Part shown: piece after piece, positions 1 through 5,314 of the stretch | Layout of the letters: each line of letters starts with the position of its first letter | Numbering within the stretch: position 1 is the first letter of the stretch | NCBI GenBank assembly: GCA_023412175.1 | Contig: JAEYOB010000216.1 | Location: 1 to 5,707, forward strand | Direction: 5' to 3' | Source of the DNA: Pseudomonadota bacterium | GTDB lineage: Bacteria; Pseudomonadota; Alphaproteobacteria; Azospirillales; Azospirillaceae | Length of the DNA stretch: 5,707 bases | Translations under genes and position numbers: made by a program | Notes under the pieces: generated by a model | What the model was told of the DNA's origin: nothing | The model's input: the letters and a program-made list of their open reading frames with translations, nothing else | The model's database searches: none

Positions 1-1266
1 CGGCACGGCCGGTACGCTCGGATTCGTGGGCAGCACGATGGTCGGCGGCACGGGGCCGGCATCACCGCCGGTCAGCGGCGGTTCGGCCTTCGGCAGCGGC
101 GGCGTGATCGGCGGCTCCAGGGGGGCCGGCTTGGAAGCGGTGGCCGGTGGCGGATCGACGGCGAGGGCGCGGGTGAGCGGACGCTCCTCCACCGGCGGCA
201 GCGCCGCCACGCGGTCGCCGGACCGGATTTCGGGCGGCAGGTCCAGGCCGGAGATGAGGCCTGGCTGGCTGCTGCGGGCGAGCGCCAGCGCGTCCCCGTT
301 CTCCACCGCGGGCGGCCAGCCGAAGGTGTCGTGGGACCAGGCCCGAACCGCGTCGCCGGTTCCGGCCCACAGCGTGCCCGCCTCCTTGCTCAGATCCGCG
401 GTGTAGCGGTCGATGTCGATGTCGGGGCGCAACTGCTGGACCGCCAGCAGCGCACCGGCCCCGACGACGGCGACCAGGATCGCCGCGGTCACCCAGGCGC
501 CGGCCACCGTATGGCGACGGTGGCGCAGCGGCGGCATGACGCCGACCGACGGCGGCACGGTCCAGTCGGAGGCTGGCATCTCCGCCGCGCCCGACGGCGC
601 AAGGTGCGGGCTGGTGGCGGGCGGGGCGGGGCGGTGGATGCGGCCGAAGGAGATCGCCGCGACGGTGGAATCAGGGTGTTCCTGCGCTGCCGCCGACGGT
701 GCGGCGTCGCCGACCAGCCGGTAGATGACGCCCAGGTCGCGCACCGCCTGCTGAAGGGCGGGACGGGCCAGCAGGCGCTCCAGTTCGGGCGTGCCGGACA
801 GGAGGATCTGCACGAAGCGCCCGCTGGGGGTTTCCGACCGGCTCAACTCCGCCAGATCGACCAGCGTCGCTGGGGCGAGGAGATGGGCGTCCTCCACCGC
901 CAGGAGGCCGCTGCCGGCTAGGTTCAGCTGGCTTTCCAACTCCTCGACCAGCGCGTCGAAGTCGGCGCCATCCTCCTCCGGACGGATGCCCGCGGCGTCG
1001 GCCGCGTCGGCCACGAGATTCTCGACCTGCATGCCGTGCTGCGCCACGACCGGCAGCACCAGCGATCCGTCGGAGGTGACCTGCTCGGTCACGCGGGCGA
1101 ACACGCCGCCGCGTTCCGACCCGGCGCCGCCGATCAGCACGAGCAGGCGCTTGCGGGCGAGCAGAGCCAGAAGAAGGCCGTCGAACGCCTCCTGCTGGTC
1201 CGGGCGGAGGGGAGCGGCACCGCGGCGTGGCGCGGAAGGGGCGGGCTGCTGAGCGTGACGATCCAT
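1..1266 (-). CDS. DamX/ExeA-like AAA-type membrane protein, N-terminal 422 residues (C-terminus off left edge)
   Basis: Translating the minus strand from an ATG at 1266 gives an open frame to the window edge. Residues about 20-185 resemble the ATPase domain of the ExeA/GspA/DamX group. The Walker A position reads LLVLIGGAGSERGG (41-54), without the usual GKT/S. The Walker B position reads LLAVEDAHLL (121-130). FVQILLSGTPELERLL (151-166) matches the family's 'LSGxPEL' segment. A basic stretch (248-252) precedes one transmembrane helix at about 253-276, so the N-terminus should be cytoplasmic. After it comes a Pro/Ala-rich linker (about 340-422), as in DamX-like proteins that end in a peptidoglycan-binding SPOR domain; any such domain would lie beyond the edge. 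The family acts in cell division or envelope-spanning assembly. The missing P-loop lysine makes ATP hydrolysis doubtful. An in-frame ATG at 1302 would add 12 residues. Neither start has a clear ribosome binding site. The gene is transcribed divergently from the ROK kinase. Confidence 0.8.
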   Translation of the reverse strand, partial: MDRHAQQPAPSAPRRGAAPLRPDQQEAFDGLLLALLARKRLLVLIGGAGSERGGVFARVTEQVTSDGSLVLPVVAQHGMQVENLVADAADAAGIRPEEDGADFDALVEELESQLNLAGSGLLAVEDAHLLAPATLVDLAELSRSETPSGRFVQILLSGTPELERLLARPALQQAVRDLGVIYRLVGDAAPSAAAQEHPDSTVAAISFGRIHRPAPPATSPHLAPSGAAEMPASDWTVPPSVGVMPPLRHRRHTVAGAWVTAAILVAVVGAGALLAVQQLRPDIDIDRYTADLSKEAGTLWAGTGDAVRAWSHDTFGWPPAVENGDALALARSSQPGLISGLDLPPEIRSGDRVAALPPVEERPLTRALAVDPPPATASKPAPLEPPITPPLPKAEPPLTGGDAGPVPPTIVLPTNPSVPAVP

Positions 1267-1454
1267 GGGTATGCGGTGGCCTGTGAAAAGGTCGCAGATC
1301 ATGAGTCTAGTAACGGCGGCGCTCCGTTCGACGGTGCAAAGGGGAGGGGGGCACCCTCTTCCGGAGGGGGATGGACTATACGGGAGGCTGGCCGCGCGTC
1401 GGGTGGGCGGTATAGGCTGCCGGCCCCCGACGCCCCTATTTCCGAGCCTGTACC

Positions 1455-2360
1455 ATGCGCATCGGCATCGACCTCGGCGGCACCAAGATCGCTGCCATCG
1501 CCCTCGACGAGCAGGGCCGCGAACGCGCCCGCACGCGCGCCGGCACCCCACGCGGCTACGACGCCATGCTCGATGCGCTGGCCGGCGCCGTGGCGGAGCT
1601 GGAGCGGGCGGCGGGCACCGCCATGGGCATCGGGATCAGCCTGCCGGGGGTGGTCGATGCGGTTGCTGGAACGGTGCAGGCGGTAAACCTGCCCTGGCTC
1701 GACGGGCGGCCCTTCGCGGCCGACCTCGCGGCGCGCACTGGGCGCGGCGTGCGCATCGCCAACGACGGCAACTGCTTCGCACTCTCGGAGGCGGTGGATG
1801 GCGCCGCCGCCGGGGAGGGGGTGGTGTACGGGATCATCCTCGGCACCGGTGTCGGCGGCGGACTGGTGGTCGGCGGGCGCATCCTCGCCGGAGCCAACGC
1901 CATTGCCGGAGAATGGGGCCACACGCCGCTGCCCTGGCGGCGGGAGGGCGAGGATGGTCCGCCGGAGCCCTGCGGCTGCGGCCGGCCGGGCTGCGTCGAG
2001 ACGGTGTTGAGCGGTGCCGGACTGACCCGTCTGCACGCCCGCCACACCGGCGAATCCCTGGCGCCGCCCGAGATTGCCCGGCGTACCGGGGCCGGCGACG
2101 ACGCGGCCCGCGCGACGCTTGAGCGTTACGCCGATGCGCTGGCCCGGTCGCTGGCGGTGGTGGTCCACATCATCGATCCCGATGCGATGGTCATCGGCGG
2201 GGGGCTGTCGAACCTGCCGGGGTTGGCCGAGGCCGCGGCGGCGCGGATTGGCCGGCATACGCTGGCAGCGGCGCCGCGCACGCGCATCGTCCGGGCGCGG
2301 CACGGCGCGGAGAGCGGCATGCGCGGCGGCGCCTGGTTGTGGCCGCGGAGCGGACGCTGA
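1455..2360 (+). CDS. ROK-family sugar kinase (fructokinase Mak / N-acetylglucosamine kinase NagK type)
   Basis: This 301-residue protein is full length for a bacterial ROK kinase, a cytoplasmic enzyme that phosphorylates a hexose at C6 with ATP. The phosphate-binding loop is IDLGGTK (5-11). The catalytic aspartate is D104 in IANDGNCFALSEA. ILGTGVGGG (128-136) is the second nucleotide loop. The sugar- and zinc-binding part is GEWGH (152-156), with the Cys cluster CGCGRPGC (173-180); H156, C173, C175 and C180 should hold the structural zinc. IDPDAMVIGGGLSN (240-253) is typical of the C-terminal part. From memory, SEAVDGAAAG and GEWGHTPLPW look like E. coli Mak, while CGCG..GC.E..LSG, GDDAA.ATLERY and the RARHG..GMRG end look like NagK, so the substrate is uncertain. 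The nearby nagA favours N-acetylglucosamine; the Mak-like segments favour fructose or mannose. No strong ribosome binding site precedes the ATG. A TATAGG at 1411-1416 could be a -10 box, but I see no good -35. Confidence 0.92.
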   Translation: MRIGIDLGGTKIAAIALDEQGRERARTRAGTPRGYDAMLDALAGAVAELERAAGTAMGIGISLPGVVDAVAGTVQAVNLPWLDGRPFAADLAARTGRGVRIANDGNCFALSEAVDGAAAGEGVVYGIILGTGVGGGLVVGGRILAGANAIAGEWGHTPLPWRREGEDGPPEPCGCGRPGCVETVLSGAGLTRLHARHTGESLAPPEIARRTGAGDDAARATLERYADALARSLAVVVHIIDPDAMVIGGGLSNLPGLAEAAAARIGRHTLAAAPRTRIVRARHGAESGMRGGAWLWPRSGR

Positions 2361-2361
2361 A

Positions 2362-2376
2362 TGGCACGATGTTTGC
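2362..2376 (+). promoter_or_regulatory. Sigma-54 (RpoN) -24/-12 promoter
   Basis: The sequence TGGCACGATGTTTGC matches the sigma-54 consensus TGGCACG-N4-TTGC at every defined base. The GG (2363-2364) and GC (2375-2376) doublets have the required 10 bases between them. Transcription would start near 2388, about 23 nt before the ATG at 2411. The site begins 2 nt after the kinase stop codon, so it is intergenic and correctly oriented. Sigma-54 promoters need an activator such as NtrC or NifA. I looked for a NifA-type TGT-N10-ACA site between 2160 and 2360 and found none, so the activator is unknown. Confidence 0.72.
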
Positions 2377-2395
2377 GCAATGAGGACCAGTAGAC

Positions 2396-2401
2396 AAAGG
2401 G
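2396..2401 (+). promoter_or_regulatory. Ribosome binding site supporting the 2411 start
   Basis: AAAGGG lies 9 nt before the ATG at 2411 and just downstream of the start site predicted for the sigma-54 promoter. The alternative in-frame ATG at 2492 has only a weak ACGG before it. This site is the main reason for choosing the upstream start. Confidence 0.5.
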
Positions 2402-2410
2402 CGGTGCCTC

Positions 2411-2725
2411 ATGATTCACGGAAACAGCGGGTTTGGTTGCGCCTCCGACCGCGACGCGTCGCAGATTGCAAATCGAATTGCATATCACGGTATGGAAAAC
2501 GCCCAGCCGCCACGCCGCCGGCTGGAACAGGCGAGCGTGTCCCTGCAGGACGTTGTCGACGAGTTGGAGACGGTGCTGGCCGCCCTGCCGTCGCCCAACG
2601 CCACCGGCGCGGAGTCCGTGCGCGAGGCCATTGGCACCATCATGGAGACGCAGCGGCTCCTCTACGACGCTTACCGGCGTCTGGAGACGCGCGACACGCT
2701 GCGGATTATCGGCAGCGTGGATTAG
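2411..2725 (+). CDS. Hypothetical protein of 104 residues, probably sigma-54-dependent
   Basis: I do not recognise this protein. It has no signal peptide, transmembrane helix or metal-binding motif. Residues 36-64 and 71-98 look like two amphipathic helices joined by a LPSPNATG turn, suggesting a small soluble helical hairpin. Support for a real gene comes from its surroundings: a consensus sigma-54 promoter and a Shine-Dalgarno sequence in front, an intrinsic terminator 12 nt behind, and GC-rich third positions from about codon 28 onward. The first 27 codons differ, with several A/T-ending codons (ATT, GCA, AAT, TAT). Translation may therefore begin at the in-frame ATG at 2492, giving 77 residues and a leader of about 100 nt. 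The promoter suggests expression under nitrogen limitation or another sigma-54 signal; the function is unknown. Confidence 0.68.
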   Translation: MIHGNSGFGCASDRDASQIANRIAYHGMENAQPPRRRLEQASVSLQDVVDELETVLAALPSPNATGAESVREAIGTIMETQRLLYDAYRRLETRDTLRIIGSVD

Positions 2726-2737
2726 AGCGGGAACTTG

Positions 2738-2767
2738 CCCCTCTCCCTTGCGGGAGAGGGGATTTTT
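2738..2767 (+). terminator. Strong intrinsic terminator after the 104-residue gene
   Basis: CCCCTCTCCC (2738-2747) pairs perfectly over 10 bp with GGGAGAGGGG (2752-2761) around a TTGC loop. ATTTTT follows at 2762-2767, placing termination on the plus strand 12 nt after the stop codon. Read on the minus strand the hairpin has no T-run, so it is at best a weak barrier for transcripts from the nagA side. Confidence 0.88.
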
Positions 2768-2777
2768 CCGGGCGGGA

Positions 2778-2840
2778 TCAGTCGCTGATCGTCTGCCAGA
2801 AGAAGAAGATGGCGGCCAGGGCCAGCAGCGCGATGTCCAT
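2778..2840 (-). CDS. Possible 20-residue membrane micropeptide
   Basis: The minus strand encodes MDIALLALAAIFFFWQTISD between an ATG at 2840 and TGA at 2778. A GGGAG Shine-Dalgarno sequence (2848-2852) sits 7 nt before the ATG, which is ideal spacing. An in-frame TAA at 2856-2858 blocks any longer version. Residues 3-15 are almost entirely hydrophobic and end in aromatic residues, like a very short single-pass membrane protein. It lies 80 nt downstream of the nagA stop on the same strand and could be cotranscribed. A TATAGA at 2883-2888 (minus strand) could give it its own -10 box, though the -35 region is poor. I do not recognise the peptide. The ribosome binding site and hydrophobic composition are the only evidence, and an ORF this short can arise by chance. 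Confidence 0.42.
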   Translation of the reverse strand: MDIALLALAAIFFFWQTISD

Positions 2841-2920
2841 TGCAGGACTCCCGAATTAGGGGTGGGGACCAGGTTCGGACGTTCTATACGCCAGTTTCCA
2901 CGGTGCGGGGAACCCCCGGT

Positions 2921-4060
2921 TCAGCAGCGTTCCATTTTTCCGCCGACCCAGGTGGCGGTCGGCCGCAGCCCTTCATCCAGGTGCACGAGGTCGGCCGCCA
3001 TGCCGGACGCGATGCGGCCGCGGCGGTCGGCGATCCCCAGGAAATCGGCGGGGTAGGCCGATGCCATGCGCAGCGCCTCGTCCAGCGGGATGCCGATGCG
3101 CTCCACGCAGTTGCGCACCGCCGTCGCCATGTCCAGAGCCGACCCGGCCAGCCGCCCGTCGGCGCTGAGGCACCGCCCGTCCTGCACCGTCACCGTCTGG
3201 CCGTACAACTGGAAATCGCCCGGTGGGGCGCCCACGGGCGGCATGGCGTCGGTGACCAGGAACAGCTTGCCCGCCGGCTTGGCCTTCCACGCCAGTCGCA
3301 CCGCAGCGTCGTGCACGTGGTGGCCGTCCACCACGATGCCGCACCACACGCGGTCGTCGGTCAGCGCCGCGCCCACCGCGCCCGGCTCGCGATGGCCAAG
3401 CGGGCTCATGGCGTTGTAGAGGTGGGTGAAGCCGCAGATCCCTGCGGCGATGCCGGCCTGCGCCTGCTCCCAGGTGGCGGCGGTGTGGCCGGCACAGACC
3501 CGCACGCCGCGCGCCGTCAGGTCGCGGATCGTTGCCGCCGGCACCAGTTCCGGCGCCAGCGTGACCAGCGTACGGCCGGGGCCGAGGCGGGTCATCAGCA
3601 GCAGGTCCTCGTCGTCCGGCGGGCCGATGAACCGGGAATCGTGGACGCCGCGCCGGCCGGAGTCGATGTGCGGCCCTTCCAGGTGGATGCCCAGCACGCC
3701 GGGTTCCCCGGCCGCCAGAGCGTCGGCTATGGCGTCCACCGCCAGACGGCGCGTCTCACGTGAATCGGTGATGAAGGTGGGCAGCAGTGCGGTGGTGCCG
3801 AACCGGCGGTGTGCCGCAGCGATGGCGCGGATGGCGTCGCGGTCGGGGTGGTCGTTGAACAGCACGCCGCCGCCGCCGTTAACCTGCGCGTCAATGAAGC
3901 CCGGCGTCAGCACGCCGCCGTCCAGATCGTGCTGCCGGGCATAGGTCGGCACGTCGGCGCGCGGCACCACGGCCGCAATCGAGTCGCCGTCGATCAGCAC
4001 CGCGGCGTCGGACAGGATGGCGGTGCCCGTGTGGATGGTGGCGTTGAGGAGTGCGTCCAA
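2921..4060 (-). CDS. nagA: N-acetylglucosamine-6-phosphate deacetylase
   Basis: NagA removes the acetyl group from N-acetylglucosamine 6-phosphate, giving glucosamine 6-phosphate and acetate. It is a cytosolic step in amino-sugar and cell-wall recycling. The protein has 379 residues, the usual length for this amidohydrolase-superfamily enzyme. Visible motifs are GFIDAQVNGGGG (54-65), HLEGPHI with metal ligand E128 (126-132), AGHTAA with H192, GFTHLYNAMSP with H213 (210-220), DGHHVH (245-250), and VTDAM with the catalytic aspartate D271. All key residues I can place are present. The start codon is TTG (4058-4060), chosen because GGGAGG sits 9 nt upstream (4070-4075) and there is no in-frame ATG before M156. 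An ATG at 4077-4079 is in another frame. The gene converges with the sigma-54-linked small gene, and a micropeptide may follow it. The ROK kinase further left could supply its substrate. Confidence 0.95.
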   Translation of the reverse strand: MDALLNATIHTGTAILSDAAVLIDGDSIAAVVPRADVPTYARQHDLDGGVLTPGFIDAQVNGGGGVLFNDHPDRDAIRAIAAAHRRFGTTALLPTFITDSRETRRLAVDAIADALAAGEPGVLGIHLEGPHIDSGRRGVHDSRFIGPPDDEDLLLMTRLGPGRTLVTLAPELVPAATIRDLTARGVRVCAGHTAATWEQAQAGIAAGICGFTHLYNAMSPLGHREPGAVGAALTDDRVWCGIVVDGHHVHDAAVRLAWKAKPAGKLFLVTDAMPPVGAPPGDFQLYGQTVTVQDGRCLSADGRLAGSALDMATAVRNCVERIGIPLDEALRMASAYPADFLGIADRRGRIASGMAADLVHLDEGLRPTATWVGGKMERC

Positions 4061-4228
4061 GGCGTGAAACCTCCCGCATCGGGTGATTGCCTTCCCAGCT
4101 AACCTTCGCGGCTGTCCGCCCGCAAGAGGCAGGACGGATCCCCTTTGGCGGGGTGAGGCAGCTATGCTCCCGGCACAGAGGGGCTATCCCTTTCGTTAGG
4201 GATTGCCCGCTGCTCAAGTTTCTGGCAG
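4061..4228 (-). other. Hairpin-rich region upstream of nagA
   Basis: No coding sequence is supported here. Read towards nagA, three hairpins are visible. The first is 4181-4208: GGGC and ATCCCT pair with AGGGAT and GCCC, interrupted by one T-T mismatch, around a 6-nt loop. The second is CCCC/GGGG at 4140-4153. The third is about 4115-4138, with TCCG/CGGA arms extended by further pairs. None has a T-run, so they are not obvious terminators. The ribosome binding site of nagA lies at 4070-4075. The stretch may be a structured 5' leader or, in the case of 4181-4208, an operator. I could not match it to a riboswitch class and found no convincing nagA promoter. Confidence 0.35.
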
Positions 4229-4255
4229 AAAAAAGGCCGCTGAAGCTCAGCGGCC
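4229..4255 (-). terminator. Intrinsic terminator of the small RNA
   Basis: On the minus strand GGCCGCTGA pairs with TCAGCGGCC over 9 bp around a 3-nt loop (4235-4255) and is followed by six T residues (4234-4229). It fixes the 3' end of the small RNA and separates it from nagA. On the plus strand there is no T-run after the hairpin. Confidence 0.9.
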
Positions 4256-4308
4256 TGAGTTTAGGGAGGAAACGCCCAAGAAGGGCGAAGCAGCAATCGC
4301 TTGCTGCG
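4229..4308 (-). ncRNA. Small RNA, candidate MmgR/suhB (alpha-r8) family
   Basis: An RNA of about 80 nt is predicted on the minus strand. In transcript order it has a perfect hairpin GCAGCAA-GCGA-TTGCTGC (4307-4290), a second hairpin CGCCC-TTCTT-GGGCG (4287-4273), the unpaired decamer UUUCCUCCCU (4272-4263), and a terminator hairpin (4255-4235) with T6. A promoter-like sequence lies just upstream. The decamer is an anti-Shine-Dalgarno sequence. As I recall the literature, it is the strictly conserved loop of the alphaproteobacterial MmgR (suhB, alpha-r8) RNAs of roughly 80 nt; in Sinorhizobium meliloti MmgR limits polyhydroxybutyrate storage and responds to nitrogen status. It would probably act by pairing with ribosome binding sites, helped by Hfq. 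Structure and motif are seen directly; family membership is from memory and the target genes are unknown. nagA lies 168 nt downstream, beyond the terminator, so the RNA looks like an independent unit. Confidence 0.8.
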
Positions 4309-4314
4309 CTGCAC

Positions 4315-4342
4315 AAAATAGCAGGAAACAACGGTGTGGCAA
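4315..4342 (-). promoter_or_regulatory. Predicted sigma-70 promoter of the small RNA
   Basis: On the minus strand TTGCCA (4342-4337, five of six bases of TTGACA) is followed after 16 nt by TATTTT (4320-4315, four of six bases of TATAAT). Initiation would fall near 4308, which gives an RNA of about 80 nt ending at the T-run. The -35 box lies inside the dyad CGGTGT-GGCA-ACACCG (4332-4347), so a protein binding that dyad would block the promoter. Confidence 0.55.
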
Positions 4343-4347
4343 CACCG
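4332..4347. repeat. Dyad CGGTGT-N4-ACACCG over the small RNA -35 box
   Basis: CGGTGT (4332-4337) and ACACCG (4342-4347) form a perfect 6-bp inverted repeat with a GGCA spacer. It overlaps the predicted -35 box of the small RNA. A third copy of the CGGTGT arm occurs at 4387-4392, so ACACCG can pair with either copy in a plus-strand transcript. It could be a repressor operator or simply RNA structure. Confidence 0.4.
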
Positions 4348-4395
4348 AAGCACGGCCCCCACTGCGGGGCCGTTGTTTTTGAATTGCGGTGTTGC
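4339..4395. repeat. Outer inverted repeat enclosing a terminator
   Basis: The arm at 4339-4347 (GCAACACCG, beginning within 1 nt of 4339) is complementary over 9 bp to CGGTGTTGC at 4387-4395. The arms enclose the terminator hairpin at 4352-4373. In RNA this would form an elongated stem with the terminator at its tip. It can compete with the shorter dyad at 4332-4347, because both use ACACCG. Confidence 0.55.
4352..4380 (+). terminator. Plus-strand intrinsic terminator upstream of otsB
   Basis: ACGGCCCC (4352-4359) pairs with GGGGCCGT (4366-4373) around a 6-nt loop and is followed by TGTTTTT, ending at 4380. It would stop plus-strand transcripts 114 nt before the otsB start codon. No plus-strand gene is visible just upstream, so it may end an antisense or unannotated RNA, or shield otsB from read-through. 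Confidence 0.75.
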
Positions 4396-4494
4396 GATTT
4401 TGCTACTTTGAAGCCTGTGCACCGCTTCGTGACGCAACAAGATTACGCGCTGCTGCGTTGGTCTTGCCAAATCCGACTGTACGGAGGCTCCCGC
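4396..4494 (+). other. otsB upstream region
   Basis: This 99-bp stretch between the inverted repeat and the otsB start contains the GGAGG ribosome binding site (4483-4487) and presumably the otsB promoter. Candidate boxes such as TACTTT (about 4404-4409) lack a well-spaced -35. I see no GGAAC...CGTT general-stress (EcfG-type) promoter and no further structure. Confidence 0.3.
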
Positions 4495-5301
4495 ATGGCC
4501 GAAGCGAGGCCGAATCACCCCAGTACACCGCGTTCCGCCGGGCGCGACTTCGCCGCCTTCATCGAGGCGCTCGACGGCCGGAGCCCGGCGCTGTTCCTCG
4601 ATTATGACGGCACGCTGACGCCCATCGTCGACCGGCCCGAGCGGGCGGTTCTGGACGACGCGACACGCGCCGCCGTGGCGCGGCTGGCGGCGCTCTGCCC
4701 GGTGGCGGTGGTCAGCGGGCGCGATCTGGACGACGTGGCGCGCATGGTCGGGCTGGAGGAGTTGGTCTACGCCGGCAGCCACGGCTTCGACATCCGCGGG
4801 CCGGACCTGCGCACGCAGATCGGGCTGGAGTACGTCCCGGCGCTGGAGCGCGCCGGCACGGTGCTGCGCAGCCGGCTGGCGGAGGTGCCGGGCGCGCTGG
4901 TCGAGCGCAAGCGCTTCGCCATCGCCGTGCACACGCGCCTCGTGGAGCCGGATCGCAAGCCGGACGTGGCGGAGGCGGTGCGCGCCGTCGCCGAGGGCGA
5001 GCCGGACCTGCGCGTCACCGGCGGGAAGGAAATCCTGGAACTGCGCCCCAACCTGCCGTGGGACAAGGGGCGCGCGGTGCTGGCGCTGCTCGACACGCTG
5101 GGGCTGGCCGACACCATGCCGGTCTACATCGGCGACGACGAAACCGACGAGGATGCCTTCCGCGCGCTGGCCGGCCGCGGGATCGGCATCCGCGTCATGG
5201 GTTCGCCGGCCGAGACCGCCGCGGGCTGGAGCCTGAGCGATCCCGGCGAGGTGCAGCGGTTCCTGGAACGGCTGGCGGCGGAACTGGCGGGGCAGCGGTA
5301 A
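4495..5301 (+). CDS. otsB: Trehalose-6-phosphate phosphatase
   Basis: OtsB hydrolyses trehalose 6-phosphate to trehalose, the last step of the OtsA-OtsB route to this osmoprotectant, in the cytoplasm. The protein has 268 residues, normal for the family, and all HAD-superfamily motifs are present. DYDGTLTPI (36-44) holds nucleophile D36 and acid/base D38. VVSGRD (72-77) has S74. AGSHGFDIRG (93-102) is the trehalose-phosphatase signature. GGKEILELRP (176-185) with WDKG (189-192) supplies the conserved lysine. YIGDDETDEDAF (211-222) binds magnesium through D214 and D215. The start is the ATG at 4495 because GGAGG sits 7 nt upstream; the frame stays open back to 4087, but that extension crosses the small RNA and terminators and is not coding. 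otsA is not in the window. The stop codon is 13 nt from the stop of the convergent nitronate monooxygenase gene. Confidence 0.95.
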   Translation: MAEARPNHPSTPRSAGRDFAAFIEALDGRSPALFLDYDGTLTPIVDRPERAVLDDATRAAVARLAALCPVAVVSGRDLDDVARMVGLEELVYAGSHGFDIRGPDLRTQIGLEYVPALERAGTVLRSRLAEVPGALVERKRFAIAVHTRLVEPDRKPDVAEAVRAVAEGEPDLRVTGGKEILELRPNLPWDKGRAVLALLDTLGLADTMPVYIGDDETDEDAFRALAGRGIGIRVMGSPAETAAGWSLSDPGEVQRFLERLAAELAGQR

Positions 5302-5314
5302 CGCTGCAGACAGT

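Noticed and set aside
1334..1368. Small inverted repeats in the divergent gap (GGTGC/GCACC and CCCTC/GAGGG)
   Set aside because: The 5-bp arms in G/C-rich sequence are expected by chance. There is no T-run and no clear promoter alignment to make them an operator.
1299..2303. Long minus-strand ORF (334 residues) opposite the ROK kinase
   Set aside because: It mirrors a well-supported kinase gene, has arginine- and proline-rich composition typical of antisense frames in GC-rich DNA, and shows no family motifs.
2908..2923. GAACC/GGTTC hairpin at the nagA stop as a nagA terminator
   Set aside because: The 5-bp stem with a 3-nt loop is followed by C residues rather than a T-run on the minus strand, so intrinsic termination is unlikely.
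2840..3763. Plus-strand ORF of 307 residues opposite nagA
   Set aside because: It is the antisense shadow of nagA, rich in Arg, His and Ala, with no recognisable domain. The nagA frame holds all catalytic motifs.
4061..4135. Possible cobalamin riboswitch, from GGGAAGGC before nagA
   Set aside because: Only this short string matches. The other conserved boxes, including the GCCACTG-like and GGAGACC-like parts, are missing, and nagA is not a typical target.
3891..4331. Minus-strand ORF of 146 residues across the nagA start and the small RNA
   Set aside because: It overlaps the nagA N-terminus in another frame and crosses the small RNA terminator. Its product has no family features.
4087..4494. 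N-terminal extension of otsB by 136 residues
   Set aside because: The frame is open, but it runs through the small RNA gene and two terminators. A strong ribosome binding site sits directly before the ATG at 4495, and OtsB proteins normally begin there.
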